Shown: piece by piece, positions 26,816-36,445 of the stretch
Position numbering within the stretch: the first letter of the stretch is position 1
Layout: every line of letters begins with the position of its first letter
Assembly (NCBI RefSeq): GCF_008764245.1
Contig: NZ_VTQV01000001.1
Span: 62,001-126,000, forward strand
Origin: Bacillus subtilis
GTDB lineage: Bacteria; Bacillota; Bacilli; Bacillales; Bacillaceae_C
Direction: 5' to 3'
DNA: 64,000 nucleotides
The notes under the pieces: model-generated
Seen by the model: the letters and a program-made list of their open reading frames with translations, nothing else
Database searches by the model: none
What the model was told of the DNA's origin: nothing
Translations under genes and position numbers: made by a program

Positions 26816-27718
26816 CTAGATGTCTTCGAAACCGTATTCTCTCTCCATTCCTTTGATTATTTCGAATAACGTTGCCGTAATAGGCAAAAACATTCCTTTT
26901 TTTTCGGCGTGTTCCAAAACAGCTCCTACGATCGCATCGATTTCCGTTTTTCTGCCTGCAATCATATCACTGAGCATGGAAGAGCGATTTTCTTTCGTAC
27001 TATGACAAATATGAATAATTTTTTCTAATGACTGCTTTGTATCTATTTCAGGGAAAACCGAAGATATTTCAGCATGCAGGCTTTCAAATACCTTGTAATA
27101 ATGGGGATTTTCGATAAGGCTTCCATTTTTCACTTTAAATATAGCTGTTAAAGGATTAATAACGCTATTAGCGATTAATTTATCGAGCAGGATTTTTCGA
27201 TAATTTTGGTAAAAGCAAAAAGGAAATGCTTCGCTGACACTGTCAGGAAAATCAATCAAACTCTCTTTCCTTCCGCGAAAAAGGGCAACATTCGTTATCC
27301 CTATACCTGTGTGATGAATGTGATTTGCCCCGATTTTTTTCACCCCATGTTCAACGGTCCCAATAAAGATTGTCTCATGTGGCAATGTTTCTAGTAATTT
27401 AATATGACCAATTCCATTTTGAATAAATAGAAGTGGTGTATTAGCGGGAAGAGTCAAGAAATGCTTCAGTAAGGACGCAAGATCATATTGCTTAACGGCA
27501 ATGATTATTAAATCTTGCTTTTCTAATTTATCAAAATCAGAATATGCCGTCACAACATATTTCATATCCTTATGTGAATTTGATAATAGGATTCCCTTTT
27601 CATTAATGACAGTAGCTTGTGTATTTGTCCTAGTCAGTAATACAACCTTATGATTTAAACTAAGGTAAGTGCTAAACAACAGACCTACTGCACCCCCACC
27701 AATAACTCCTATCTTCAT
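26816..27718 (-). CDS. panE: 2-dehydropantoate 2-reductase (PanE family)
   Basis: 300 residues. PanE reduces ketopantoate to pantoate with NADPH for coenzyme A synthesis. The N-terminal dinucleotide-binding motif GVIGGGAVGLLFS is at about 4-16. The mid-region IQNGIGHIKLL and catalytic-lysine region LLDKLIANSVINPLTA match the family, as does the C-terminal MLSDMIAGRKTEID. The ATG at 27718 gives the normal MKIG start. It corresponds to ylbQ of B. subtilis by position. Some panE paralogues act on other keto acids. Confidence 0.88.
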   Translation of the reverse strand: MKIGVIGGGAVGLLFSTYLSLNHKVVLLTRTNTQATVINEKGILLSNSHKDMKYVVTAYSDFDKLEKQDLIIIAVKQYDLASLLKHFLTLPANTPLLFIQNGIGHIKLLETLPHETIFIGTVEHGVKKIGANHIHHTGIGITNVALFRGRKESLIDFPDSVSEAFPFCFYQNYRKILLDKLIANSVINPLTAIFKVKNGSLIENPHYYKVFESLHAEISSVFPEIDTKQSLEKIIHICHSTKENRSSMLSDMIAGRKTEIDAIVGAVLEHAEKKGMFLPITATLFEIIKGMEREYGFEDI

Positions 27719-27866
27719 ATCATCACCTGCATTTTTATATTCTTTATTTTTAAAATTAAAATCCATTAAAATAAACTGATTTTTTATTAAGTTTATATTA
27801 TAATATTCCTAACTAAATTTCATTTATCAGACATAAAGATGTAGATAAGAAAAGGAGGTTTTGCAT

Positions 27867-28334
27867 ATGCCACAAAGTGTGAAAAGGCTTAAGATTAATT
27901 TTAAAACCCTAGAGGAATTTAAAAAATTTAAAGAATTCGGCATACAAGAGCTGTCCATGATAGATGATCTGCAAGCGAATATGATTGAAGATAATACTTT
28001 TTCCCCATTCTATGGGATCTATTTTGGTGATAAACTAATTGCCAGGATGAGTTTATATCAAACCCCCGCTAAATATGATCAATATTTTAACCCTCCACAG
28101 GACTATCTAGAATTGTGGAAACTAGAAGTGTTACCTGGATATCAGAAAATGGGTTTTGGCAAAGCCCTTGTAGACTATGCTAAGAGCTATAATATGCCGA
28201 TTAAAACAAATCCGCGTATGAACTCACGACCTTTTTTTGAAAAGATGGGATTTGAACCGGTCCATTATGAAATGGAAAGGGATCGTGGAGAGGAGCCGTT
28301 AGTTTGGTATCCTAAAGGAGTCACCCCTCAATAA
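27867..28334 (+). CDS. ylbP: GNAT-family acetyltransferase YlbP
   Basis: 155 residues. A GNAT fold with the acetyl-CoA motif LPGYQKMGFGKALVDYAKS (about 93-111); the acceptor is unknown. The N-terminal half (SVKRLKINFKTLEEFKKF) and the length match YlbP of B. subtilis, as does its place beside panE. ATG 27867 has AAAGGAGG eight bases upstream, better than the TTG two codons earlier. A TATAAT sequence in the upstream gap may be its promoter. Confidence 0.88.
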   Translation: MPQSVKRLKINFKTLEEFKKFKEFGIQELSMIDDLQANMIEDNTFSPFYGIYFGDKLIARMSLYQTPAKYDQYFNPPQDYLELWKLEVLPGYQKMGFGKALVDYAKSYNMPIKTNPRMNSRPFFEKMGFEPVHYEMERDRGEEPLVWYPKGVTPQ

Positions 28335-28412
28335 TTTTAATAATATATGAAACTATTTTACATTATCATCGTATATTAGTATGCAAACATTTATAACTAG
28401 GAGGTATTTCTT

Positions 28413-28853
28413 TTGAAAAGAACAGGTGAAATTACATTAGGTGTTATTGGGGTCGTATTAAGTGCATTTACCAGTTTAATTGGTATGTTCTTCCTGTTTA
28501 TGGGATCAGATGCAGTGAAAAATGAGGTTGCGAATGACCCCACTCTTGCCAATGATCCAGCCTTATCAATGGAAGAAATGGATAGCTTTCTGAGCATCTT
28601 TTCCGGGTTCGGATGGGCGATTATTATCGCAACCATTATTGGACTAATTCTTGGAATTATTGCGATCGTTAATGTTGTCGGTAATAAAAATCCAAAAGTG
28701 GGCGGCTGGATGAATATTATCGGAGCGGTGTTAATGGGGATCATTTCTGTTGGCATAGCTTTTCTTCCCGCTCTGCTTTTACTCATCGCTGGGATTATGT
28801 GTTTTGTCCGCAAAGCACCGCCTGAAGAACCAATCCAGTCACAAACGCTATAA
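28413..28853 (+). CDS. DUF4064-type small membrane protein
   Basis: 146 residues with a TTG start behind TAGGAGG. It has four hydrophobic segments (about 7-30, 68-92, 100-115, 118-132) and an extracytoplasmic loop carrying a polar repeat region (NDPTLANDPALSMEEMDSF). This layout is typical of DUF4064 proteins, which are common in Bacillus and of unknown function. It is not part of the B. subtilis ylb order, so it is an insertion between ylbP and ylbO. The opposite-strand 138-codon frame is a shadow. Confidence 0.75.
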   Translation: MKRTGEITLGVIGVVLSAFTSLIGMFFLFMGSDAVKNEVANDPTLANDPALSMEEMDSFLSIFSGFGWAIIIATIIGLILGIIAIVNVVGNKNPKVGGWMNIIGAVLMGIISVGIAFLPALLLLIAGIMCFVRKAPPEEPIQSQTL

Positions 28854-28870
28854 AAATATGATTGACAGAA

Positions 28871-28906
28871 AGAGGAGCCGACGCATACATTCGGCTCCTT
28901 TTCCTA
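28871..28906. terminator. Bidirectional terminator between convergent genes
   Basis: Arms aggagccga (28873-28881) and tcggctcct (28891-28899) form a hairpin with T-rich tracts on the plus side (ccttttccta). It serves the DUF4064 gene and abuts the ylbO stop. Confidence 0.75.
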
Positions 28907-29482
28907 TTTTACTTCAACCTGCTTACCAGCCGATTCTTCCGTAAATTCATCTGCTATTTTCCTAGCCTTATCTAAAAGATACATTAAAGAGTGATAATCT
29001 TTTTTTAATTGCTGATATTTTTCAACCACTTCTTTTACTTTTTCATTAGCTGTTACATTAAGGGCCTCTAAATTTCTTATTTCCTCCTTTAAACGCTTAT
29101 TTTCTGTTTTATAGGAATCTAATTCAGCTAATTCTTTTTCTATCTCGCCAAGAAGAGAGGTGGCGTTTGCCAATATTGTAGAAGACGGCTGTTGCGCTAA
29201 CTGGTTGTTCTCCATCTCCTGCGAATCCGTAGTGGTCGCTGGAGCCTCCCCCATCTTAAGTTGTTTTCTAGCCTTTTTTGCCTGATTAATTTCTTCTTTA
29301 TACTGTTTTCTAATATTAGAATTCCACCGAAACCCGCATGCGGCTGCGGTTCTTTTCAATTTCTTTCCAGCCTCTTCAAATGCTTTAAGTTGTGTACTAC
29401 CCCCGCGTATATGAGATAACACTAATTCAGCTAATAGAAGATCCTCATCCGCAGACCAAGCATCCTGCCGTGAAGTTGTCAT
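28904..29482 (-). CDS. ylbO: RsfA-family sporulation regulator YlbO
   Basis: 192 residues. The N-terminal Myb/SANT-like DNA-binding domain (about 1-60; [18 protein letters not shown], then [12 protein letters not shown]) is the RsfA signature. A coiled coil follows (about 115-185). RsfA modulates sigma-F genes in the forespore; YlbO is the mother-cell paralogue reported to be under sigma-E. ATG 29482 has AGGTG at good spacing and gives the known start; the longer frame runs upstream without support. The position next to rpmF identifies it as ylbO rather than rsfA. Confidence 0.9.
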   Translation of the reverse strand: MTTSRQDAWSADEDLLLAELVLSHIRGGSTQLKAFEEAGKKLKRTAAACGFRWNSNIRKQYKEEINQAKKARKQLKMGEAPATTTDSQEMENNQLAQQPSSTILANATSLLGEIEKELAELDSYKTENKRLKEEIRNLEALNVTANEKVKEVVEKYQQLKKDYHSLMYLLDKARKIADEFTEESAGKQVEVK

Positions 29483-29544
29483 TTTATCACCTCTACTTTT
29501 TTGTAAGTATATGCCACTACACTGAAAGATAGAATCAGCCTGCA

Positions 29545-29724
29545 AAGAAAAGCGAAAGAAAGACAACAGTGGCCAACAGGTTGTTGGTCAAAACGGCGTT
29601 GCGCCAGGACGGAGGCCAACAGGATGTTGGTCACAAAGGCGTTGCGCCAGGACGGCGCGTATTTAGCCTTTGAACCTTATTCTCCAAGCATGTACGCCGC
29701 TAAACAGGCGCTTGCGCTTTTCTT
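29545..29724. repeat. Composite repeat with tandem 43-bp units
   Basis: This stretch begins aaagaaaagcg and ends cgcttgcgcttttctt, so its ends are inverted. Inside are two tandem 43-base units (29571-29613 and 29614-29655) that differ at a few positions. They are followed by the hairpin module with outer arms caaaggc (29634-29640) and gcctttg (29666-29672) and inner arms gcgcc/ggcgc. No ORF with an RBS is seen. Confidence 0.8.
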
Positions 29725-29879
29725 GTCCAGCTCCAGCGCCCAGCGACTAGCAAACTTTCGGTGCCTTCCTACGATAAGTCAACATCAGTTCGCCTTATCA
29801 GGCTCACTGTGTTTCCTTTATCTCGTCTAGGCCCCTAAAAAGTTTGTACGTCGCTAGACGGGCGCTTGCGCTTTTCTTG
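29725..29879 (-). repeat. Dispersed repeat, copy E (full, inverted)
   Basis: The reverse complement of copy A over nearly its full length, including gataagtcaacatcagttcg and the cgcttgcgcttttctt end. It lies between the rpmF terminator and copy-like material at 29545-29724, making a 335-bp composite repeat region. Confidence 0.88.
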
Positions 29880-29926
29880 CAATAAAAAAGTGCGAAGAGC
29901 CATGGTCTCTTCGCACTTTTTATTGC
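29879..29926. terminator. Strong bidirectional terminator after rpmF
   Basis: The nearly symmetric stem has inner arms agtgcgaagag and ctcttcgcact and outer arms gcaataaaaa and ttttattgc. It lies 5 bases past the rpmF stop, with T's on both strands. Confidence 0.9.
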
Positions 29927-29931
29927 AATAA

Positions 29932-30105
29932 TTATTTGTTCACAACTTCGCTACCTTTATAAGTTCCGCAAGCTTTGCAAACCCGATGAGCAAGTTTCTT
30001 CTCTCCGCAGTTTGGGCAATCAACCATGCCTGGGACTTGTAGTTTAAAATGGGTCCGACGTTGTCTTTTCACTGTTTTTGAAGTTCTTCTTTTTGGTACA
30101 GCCAT
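29932..30105 (-). CDS. rpmF: 50S ribosomal protein L32
   Basis: 57 residues, the usual size. L32 is a small basic ribosomal protein. It starts [17 protein letters not shown] and contains the zinc-ribbon pairs CPNC and CKAC, so this is the zinc-binding (C+) form. ATG 30105 has AAGGAGG eight bases upstream. It is co-transcribed with ylbN, the usual partner. Confidence 0.98.
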   Translation of the reverse strand: MAVPKRRTSKTVKRQRRTHFKLQVPGMVDCPNCGEKKLAHRVCKACGTYKGSEVVNK

Positions 30106-30146
30106 AATTCCCACCTCCTTAAAATCAAATAGATATCAGAAAAGTA

Positions 30147-30686
30147 TTATTCCTCTTCGTTATCTAGTAAGGCAGCAAGGCCAGCTAGACGAGGATCTAC
30201 TTTTCTATCCTTCTGTTTTTCATCTAGATATTGCTCTTCTGTCATAACATTCCAATCTTTTCCCGACAGCGTGTCTCTATTCAATGCTTCTTGTGAAAAG
30301 ACTTGCATCGGAATATTCACAAGGATCAATTCTTCTATGACCGGAATTAAATCCACTACTCCGTTTTCAGGTTCATGCACGTTTTCGTCTATATCATCAC
30401 TTGAAATTTTATTCATATTAAGTGAATAAATTTCTGTTGAAGAAATATCGATTGGATATTCAGTATCCACTAGTGTACGAGCACAAGGTAAAATTAAAGT
30501 ACCTTTCAGTTGCAGATGAAAGGTTGCTTCTTGAGAATCTACTTTAATATTCCCCTTAATCTCGATCGGAGAAGCGTCCCTAATTTCTGAATTTCTGTTT
30601 GTAAGATCCTTTGAAATATCAATAGTTTGGTCAATTTCCACTTCAGAATCTCGCATTTTTTGCAATTGAGAAACTGTCCATTTCAT
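30147..30686 (-). CDS. ylbN: YceD/DUF177-family protein YlbN
   Basis: 179 residues. DUF177 (YceD) proteins are encoded ahead of rpmF in most bacteria and are linked to 23S rRNA and ribosome assembly. The family signature CARTLVDTEYPI is at about 106-117 and the acidic C-terminus (VDPRLAGLAALLDNEEE) is typical. ATG 30686 has AGGTG upstream and gives MKWTVSQL as in B. subtilis. Confidence 0.9.
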   Translation of the reverse strand: MKWTVSQLQKMRDSEVEIDQTIDISKDLTNRNSEIRDASPIEIKGNIKVDSQEATFHLQLKGTLILPCARTLVDTEYPIDISSTEIYSLNMNKISSDDIDENVHEPENGVVDLIPVIEELILVNIPMQVFSQEALNRDTLSGKDWNVMTEEQYLDEKQKDRKVDPRLAGLAALLDNEEE

Positions 30687-30903
30687 GTTGATCACCTCTT
30701 GGCAACAAAAGTAATTATAGCTTTCAGGTTCTCGTTTGTCAATATATGTACATTATCAGCTTACCCATTTTTTCTTAAAAAAGTCTTATCAATTTCTTTG
30801 TTTACCATAATTACATTATGTTTATATTATAAAATGAAGTTGTTTTTATTTTCCTCCAACCTTTAGTATCATAATAGAAAGTAACGTTCGGGAGGAGCAA
30901 GTC

Positions 30904-32112
30904 ATGAAAACAGTAGGAATTGTAGTAGAATATAATCCATTTCATAATGGACATTTGTATCAATTACAAAAAGCTAAAGAAGAAACACATGCTGATGTCG
31001 CGATATGCATCATGAGTGGCAATTTCTTACAAAGAGGAGAGCCTGCTCTCGTTTCAAAGTGGTCTAGAACTAAAATGGCATTATCAGCTGGAATTGATCT
31101 TGTAATTGAGTTACCCTTCGCTTTTTCTGTACAAAAAGCTGAAATTTTTGCTTATGGAGCTGTTTATTTACTTAATGCATTAAACTGCAGTCATATTTGC
31201 TTCGGGAGTGAATCAGGCCAGATCACTGAATTTCATCATACGATCAACTTTTTAAAGCAACATCGTTTGCGATATGAAAAATATATAAAAGATTTTATTA
31301 AAATGGGAATGAGTTATCCTTCTGCTTTATCAAAAGCCTATGAGGCTTTGTATCCAAAGAATGAATTGATTGATTTATCCAAACCAAATAATATTCTCGG
31401 GTTTCACTATATGGATGCCGCTTCTGAGATCAATCCCCATATACAATTTATTACGGTAAAAAGAAAGAACGCTGGGTATCATGATCCCGCATTTAATGAA
31501 ACCAATATAGCGAGTGCTACTTCCATAAGAAATAGAATACAACATACAGATCAAATCGATTCAATTAAAAACTATATTCCGAAGACTAGCTTTTCCGAAT
31601 TACAAAGTTACCTTTCTCATTTCGGCCAACTTCATTCCTGGGAAAATTATTGGGATTATTTACAATACCAAATTTTATCTAAGAGTAGTGAAGAATTAAA
31701 ATCCATTTATGACATGGAAGAAGGTCTGGAAAATCGATTTATCCGGGCCGCACAAACTGCCAAAGACTTTCAAAGTTTCATGGAAACAATGAAAACAAAA
31801 AGATATACATGGACAAGGTTACAACGAATCTCAACTCAAGTTCTTCTAAATGTACATAAAAAGGAGATCCGTTCCTTGGGAAGAAAACCACAATACATTC
31901 GCCTGCTTGGAATGAGTCACAGTGGACAAAAATATTTAAGGTCAATAAAAAAAGACTTAGAAATCCCCTTGATTTCCAAAGTCTCTGCACAACAAAATCA
32001 AATGCTAGCGCTCGATATAAAAGCCACACAGATTTATGCCCATGGATTACAAGAATCCTTTAGATCAAAGTTGCGTGATTATGAATACAAGCAACCCCCT
32101 ATTATGTTTTAA
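30904..32112 (+). CDS. tmcAL: tRNA(Met) cytidine acetate ligase TmcAL (YlbM)
   Basis: 402 residues. TmcAL makes N4-acetylcytidine at the wobble position of elongator tRNA-Met from acetate and ATP. The N-terminal nucleotidyltransferase domain shows the class I motif EYNPFHNGHLY (about 9-19, with HNGH), and IMSGNFLQRGEPALVSKW matches the family. The C-terminal part is RNA binding. It has GGAGGAG before ATG and is divergent from ylbN. In B. subtilis ylbL and ylbK lie on the other side; both are absent here. Confidence 0.93.
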   Translation: MKTVGIVVEYNPFHNGHLYQLQKAKEETHADVAICIMSGNFLQRGEPALVSKWSRTKMALSAGIDLVIELPFAFSVQKAEIFAYGAVYLLNALNCSHICFGSESGQITEFHHTINFLKQHRLRYEKYIKDFIKMGMSYPSALSKAYEALYPKNELIDLSKPNNILGFHYMDAASEINPHIQFITVKRKNAGYHDPAFNETNIASATSIRNRIQHTDQIDSIKNYIPKTSFSELQSYLSHFGQLHSWENYWDYLQYQILSKSSEELKSIYDMEEGLENRFIRAAQTAKDFQSFMETMKTKRYTWTRLQRISTQVLLNVHKKEIRSLGRKPQYIRLLGMSHSGQKYLRSIKKDLEIPLISKVSAQQNQMLALDIKATQIYAHGLQESFRSKLRDYEYKQPPIMF

Positions 32113-32280
32113 AAGGGGGGTTCTTATCGTTGTTTATGGTTTGAATCCTCATGCTCCTCCAGACCCTAGTGCTGAGCCCATTTTCAACATGCCCCATCGC
32201 CTCCTCGAACATCTTATGGTCTAAATGTGATTTTTATGAGTATATTGATATTGTGGATGTTGGACAGGGGGTATACAGTA

Positions 32281-33513
32281 TTGGGTAGGTTGACTTTATC
32301 AAAAATGAAAACATTACTATTAGCTTTTTTAGTTACTTTAATGGCTATATCAATGATCACTCTGCCAGAGGATTCATTAGAAGCATCCATACGCGGATTA
32401 AAAATGTGGTGGGAAATTGTCTTTCCTTCGCTCTTCCCCTTCTTTGTCATATCCGAATTATTAATTGGGTTTGGGGTTGTTAAATTCTTGGGGGTTCTTC
32501 TCGAGCCTTTTATGAGACCTTTTTTCCGTGTTCCCGGAGTTGGCGGATTCGCTTGGGCCATGGGCATGGCCACTGGTTTTCCTGCTGGCGCTAAACTAAC
32601 GGTTCGGCTAAGGCAAGAAAAGCAATTGACCAAAGTAGAGGCGCAAAGATTGGTCTCTTTCACAAATTCATCAAGCCCATTATTCATTTTTGGTGCCGTT
32701 TCAGTAGGCTTTTTCCATAATCCTCGTTTAGGTTTTTTATTAGCCGCCGCACATTATTTAGGTAATTTTTTCGTTGGTTTTATTATGCGTTTCTATGGTG
32801 TAAAAGAAAAAAGGCTAAAAAAACATAAGGGAAAAAAAGCAATACCCAATATTTCAGAAGCATTATCGGCTTTACATCAAACAAGAATTCATAATCAAAA
32901 GCCGATCGGGAAACTGCTAGGCGATGCCGTCATGTCATCCATTCATACTTTACTTATGATTGGCGGATTCATTATTCTCTTTTCTGTGATCAATAAATTA
33001 TTATTTCACCTTCATTTTACACCAGCGATCGCATCTTTACTTGACTACATTTTGCCTATTTTTCAATTACCAAAGGAATTTGGCAACTCTTTAGTCGCTG
33101 GAATTTTTGAAATTACATTAGGGAGTCAAATGGCAAGTGAAGTCCAAGGTACTATACTACTACAACAAGCCATCATTGTTAGTTTCATTCTTGGCTTTAG
33201 TGGTTTTAGTGTTCATGCTCAGGTGGCTAGCATATTAGCAACCACTGATATTGCTTATAAACCGTTTTTCTTTGCACGTGTGTTGCATGGATTTCTTGCA
33301 AGTATTTTTACGGTTTTACTTTGGAAACCCTTTTCCAATTATTTTCATATTCAGGCAATCGAGACAGCTGTTCCTGTTTTTCTTCAAGACCATGATCGAT
33401 GGTGGGAAACGATTTTGCTTACATTTAGCAAAATAGGTCCTTTATTTACGATTATCTCCCTGACCATTTATATTTTCTTCTATATTAAAAAGATGGGCCG
33501 TACCCGATTTTAA
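32281..33513 (+). CDS. ylbJ: Sporulation integral membrane protein YlbJ
   Basis: 410 residues with about eight to ten membrane segments. YlbJ belongs to the SpoIIIAA-independent nucleoside-recognition (Gate-domain) family and is a sigma-E-controlled mother-cell protein required for a stable spore cortex. Diagnostic stretches are WWEIVFPSLFPFFVISELL, TGFPAGAKLTVRLRQE and FTNSSSPLFIFGAVSVGF. The frame is open from 32227; I chose the TTG at 32281 because GGGGG is nine bases upstream and the length then matches B. subtilis (408), but the start is not certain. Confidence 0.88.
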   Translation: MGRLTLSKMKTLLLAFLVTLMAISMITLPEDSLEASIRGLKMWWEIVFPSLFPFFVISELLIGFGVVKFLGVLLEPFMRPFFRVPGVGGFAWAMGMATGFPAGAKLTVRLRQEKQLTKVEAQRLVSFTNSSSPLFIFGAVSVGFFHNPRLGFLLAAAHYLGNFFVGFIMRFYGVKEKRLKKHKGKKAIPNISEALSALHQTRIHNQKPIGKLLGDAVMSSIHTLLMIGGFIILFSVINKLLFHLHFTPAIASLLDYILPIFQLPKEFGNSLVAGIFEITLGSQMASEVQGTILLQQAIIVSFILGFSGFSVHAQVASILATTDIAYKPFFFARVLHGFLASIFTVLLWKPFSNYFHIQAIETAVPVFLQDHDRWWETILLTFSKIGPLFTIISLTIYIFFYIKKMGRTRF

Positions 33514-33564
33514 AAAAAGCTGTATTTATCCTGAAAATTTTCAATGGATAAATACAGCTTTTCC
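33513..33564. terminator. Bidirectional terminator between ylbJ and coaD
   Basis: Arms aaaagctgtatttatcc (33515-33531) and ggataaatacagctttt (33546-33562) pair perfectly over 17 bases. Each strand continues into T's. Confidence 0.9.
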
Positions 33565-33570
33565 TAAAAC

Positions 33571-34616
<1,046 letters not shown>

Positions 34617-34747
34617 ATCGTCACCAAATCTTATTGAAGTTTCACTTTATCCTACCACAATCTAAATTACCTAACAAATGAAATATACAGTTCTACTTTA
34701 TGCTGCTCATCTTTCTGAAGTTTCGTGGCTAAATTAGTATATTTCTT

Positions 34748-34882
34748 TTATTTATAGGCCATAATAATCGTAACGGCATCAGAATGATGCTGTTGCCAAC
34801 CGCGGAGAAGACTTACATTCCCCTTAAGTTCTTCCTCCGGTTTCTCCTCTCCCTTTTGCCTTCTAAACCGTTTAGACGGCAA
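34748..34882 (-). CDS. Probable small basic/acidic protein, 44 residues
   Basis: I do not recognise this family. The frame is open from the stop of the preceding gene (34910) to TAA at 34748. From the TTG at 34882 it encodes 44 residues: a basic start (MPSKRFRRQKG), an acidic run (EEKPEEEL), then a mixed polar-hydrophobic part (KGNVSLLRGWQQHHSD, ending VTIIMAYK). The composition looks protein-like. A weak AGGG lies eight bases upstream of the TTG, partly in the arm of the hairpin at 34890-34909. It lies between the stalk-domain protein and rsmD on the same strand. Confidence 0.45.
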   Translation of the reverse strand: MPSKRFRRQKGEEKPEEELKGNVSLLRGWQQHHSDAVTIIMAYK

Positions 34883-34889
34883 TGGAAGG

Positions 34890-34909
34890 ACCCTGCAGAA
34901 ATTGCAGGG
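34890..34909 (-). terminator. Hairpin immediately after a stop codon
   Basis: On the minus strand CCCTGCA and TGCAGGG arms flank a short loop, starting at the base after the TAA of the 463-residue gene. There is no clear U run on the minus strand (TCCTTCC follows), while on the plus strand it is followed by TTATTTTTCTTT. It could be a weak terminator or could mask the RBS of the small ORF at 34882. Confidence 0.4.
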
Positions 34910-36301
34910 TTATTTTTCTTTAATATGAATCGTATTTGCATCTTGTTCTATCTCTACGTTAAATAACGTATGAATAAAGGGAATCTCCATTAAGATCGTT
35001 TCCTGACAGAAAATGACAGGTGCTTCGCCGATGCCATATCGTTGTCCATTTAAATCAAAAAACCGTTTATTGGGATAAAAGCGATAATGGATCTTCCCCT
35101 TATCCGCTTGAACCATGTTCTGATCCATTATTTGTGTTTGAAAATCTAACGCCTTTAATAGGGGGAGGACATCCATTAGCCATTTATCATTCTTATGGAA
35201 TACATCAAATTCTCCTATATCTTTTCCATTTAATCGCACCTTTCTAGAATCATATTGGATCAATGGTGAAAACGGTTGATCTTTCTCCGTATTATGAGTA
35301 AAAAAGCGAATCTTTCCTCCTAAAATTTCACTTAACATTAAGTCAAGATCTCTACTTTTTAATTGTTTTTGTGTATAGGTTCGAAGCATCTGCTTCCATT
35401 CTTCTACTTGCTCTATGGAAAAATAACGATCTATTTCCGTATACATTTTTTTTGCCTTAGAATCTTTCGGTGGCTCGCCTAATATGACTGCGGCTAATAC
35501 TTCGGCGAGCCACTCCTCCTCTGATTTGAACAAAAAAGCATTTTCTATATCCATTATCACCCATTGTTGCTGAAGATCTTTCCCATTATCTTCTGGTGGC
35601 ATAATCCATAATCGATCTTTTTTTATTTCCTTATGCTGATCAGTAAGAATCAGATATAAGGGCTCTTCACTAAATGGCCTATAGTTGATTTTCCCCATTT
35701 TTTTGCTTTCCTTAGTCGAAAACAGGGATACTTCATCATGAAGATCAACGATATGTAAAGGTTTCTGTTGCCAGTACAAGATAACATCTTTTTCTAGCCC
35801 TTCTAAATAATAATAATCTAAAAGATCCATTTTTTTCTTAGTTGTTTCTCTTGTGTTCCCAACCCAACTCCCCTCTTTCCAGTCAAATTCACTAAGTTGG
35901 ATCTTATGTGATTGAATATCAACACCCTCTAATTGAATAAGCCAATCTTCTAGCAGGAAACTTTTAGGCTTCTGTTTAGGGGTTGTAATCGTATAAGTAA
36001 AACTGATTTCTTCTTCTTCCACCTCGATGTGGCTACTTTTTAATGAACATATTTGATTGTTTCCCACATTACATTTAATATCATTTAGTTTATCCGGAAT
36101 TTTCAACTTAAATAGCTGATTGGGTAAGTCCTTAATCACTTGCTTGATTTGAATTTGTCCCTGTACATGTTTCATATAAACCACTTCATTGGCTGATATG
36201 GTAACTTTTCCATTATTCGAGGAATAAACTTTCCATTGATAAAATAATGTACTCCCAGTTAAAAAAAGCAGGATAAGGGTCAAAATAATATGTCTTTTCA
36301 C
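34910..36301 (-). CDS. Extracytoplasmic protein with C-terminal stalk-like domain
   Basis: 463 residues of no named family known to me. One N-terminal hydrophobic segment (about 5-22) looks like a signal anchor; the rest is polar and presumably outside the membrane. Residues about 370-460 (RKVRLNGKDIGEFDVFHKND, WLMDVLPLLKALDF, then FDLNGQRYGIG) resemble the beta-rich copper-amine-oxidase N-terminal-like stalk domain found in Gram-positive surface proteins; this is inferred from pattern only. It has a terminator upstream (36366-36437), so probably its own promoter in 36302-36365, where a perfect 9-bp hairpin (gttcaaaac / gttttgaac, 36334-36358) also lies. Confidence 0.7.
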   Translation of the reverse strand: MKRHIILTLILLFLTGSTLFYQWKVYSSNNGKVTISANEVVYMKHVQGQIQIKQVIKDLPNQLFKLKIPDKLNDIKCNVGNNQICSLKSSHIEVEEEEISFTYTITTPKQKPKSFLLEDWLIQLEGVDIQSHKIQLSEFDWKEGSWVGNTRETTKKKMDLLDYYYLEGLEKDVILYWQQKPLHIVDLHDEVSLFSTKESKKMGKINYRPFSEEPLYLILTDQHKEIKKDRLWIMPPEDNGKDLQQQWVIMDIENAFLFKSEEEWLAEVLAAVILGEPPKDSKAKKMYTEIDRYFSIEQVEEWKQMLRTYTQKQLKSRDLDLMLSEILGGKIRFFTHNTEKDQPFSPLIQYDSRKVRLNGKDIGEFDVFHKNDKWLMDVLPLLKALDFQTQIMDQNMVQADKGKIHYRFYPNKRFFDLNGQRYGIGEAPVIFCQETILMEIPFIHTLFNVEIEQDANTIHIKEK

Positions 36302-36365
36302 TGCAATTCTCCTTAGTCATTCTACTAAAGATATCGGTTCAAAACGCCTATTGTTTTGAACGATA

Positions 36366-36437
36366 AAAAGCTGTCACAGAAGAAGGAAGATCTTGTCCAA
36401 CCAAAAAACAGGATTTCTTTTTCTTCTATAACAGCTT
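36366..36437 (-). terminator. Long imperfect terminator hairpin after ylbG
   Basis: On the minus strand AAGCTGTTATAGAAGAA pairs, with gaps, with TTCTTCTGTGACAGCTT and is followed by TTTATC. It ends the ylbF-ylbG group. Confidence 0.65.
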
Positions 36438-36445
36438 ATTCATAT

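Noticed and set aside
28397-28813. 138-codon minus-strand ORF opposite the DUF4064 gene
   Set aside because: It is the antisense shadow of a hydrophobic gene and has no RBS; the plus-strand frame has a good RBS and membrane topology.
32091-32122. CCCCCT / AGGGGGG inverted repeat at the ylbM end as a terminator
   Set aside because: One arm lies inside the coding region and no T run follows, so I do not call it.
32214-32687. 157-codon minus-strand ORF opposite the ylbJ start
   Set aside because: Antisense to a conserved gene, basic low-complexity composition, no RBS.
34784-34966. 60-codon plus-strand ORF
   Set aside because: It is opposite the probable small minus-strand gene and the end of the stalk-domain gene, with no RBS.
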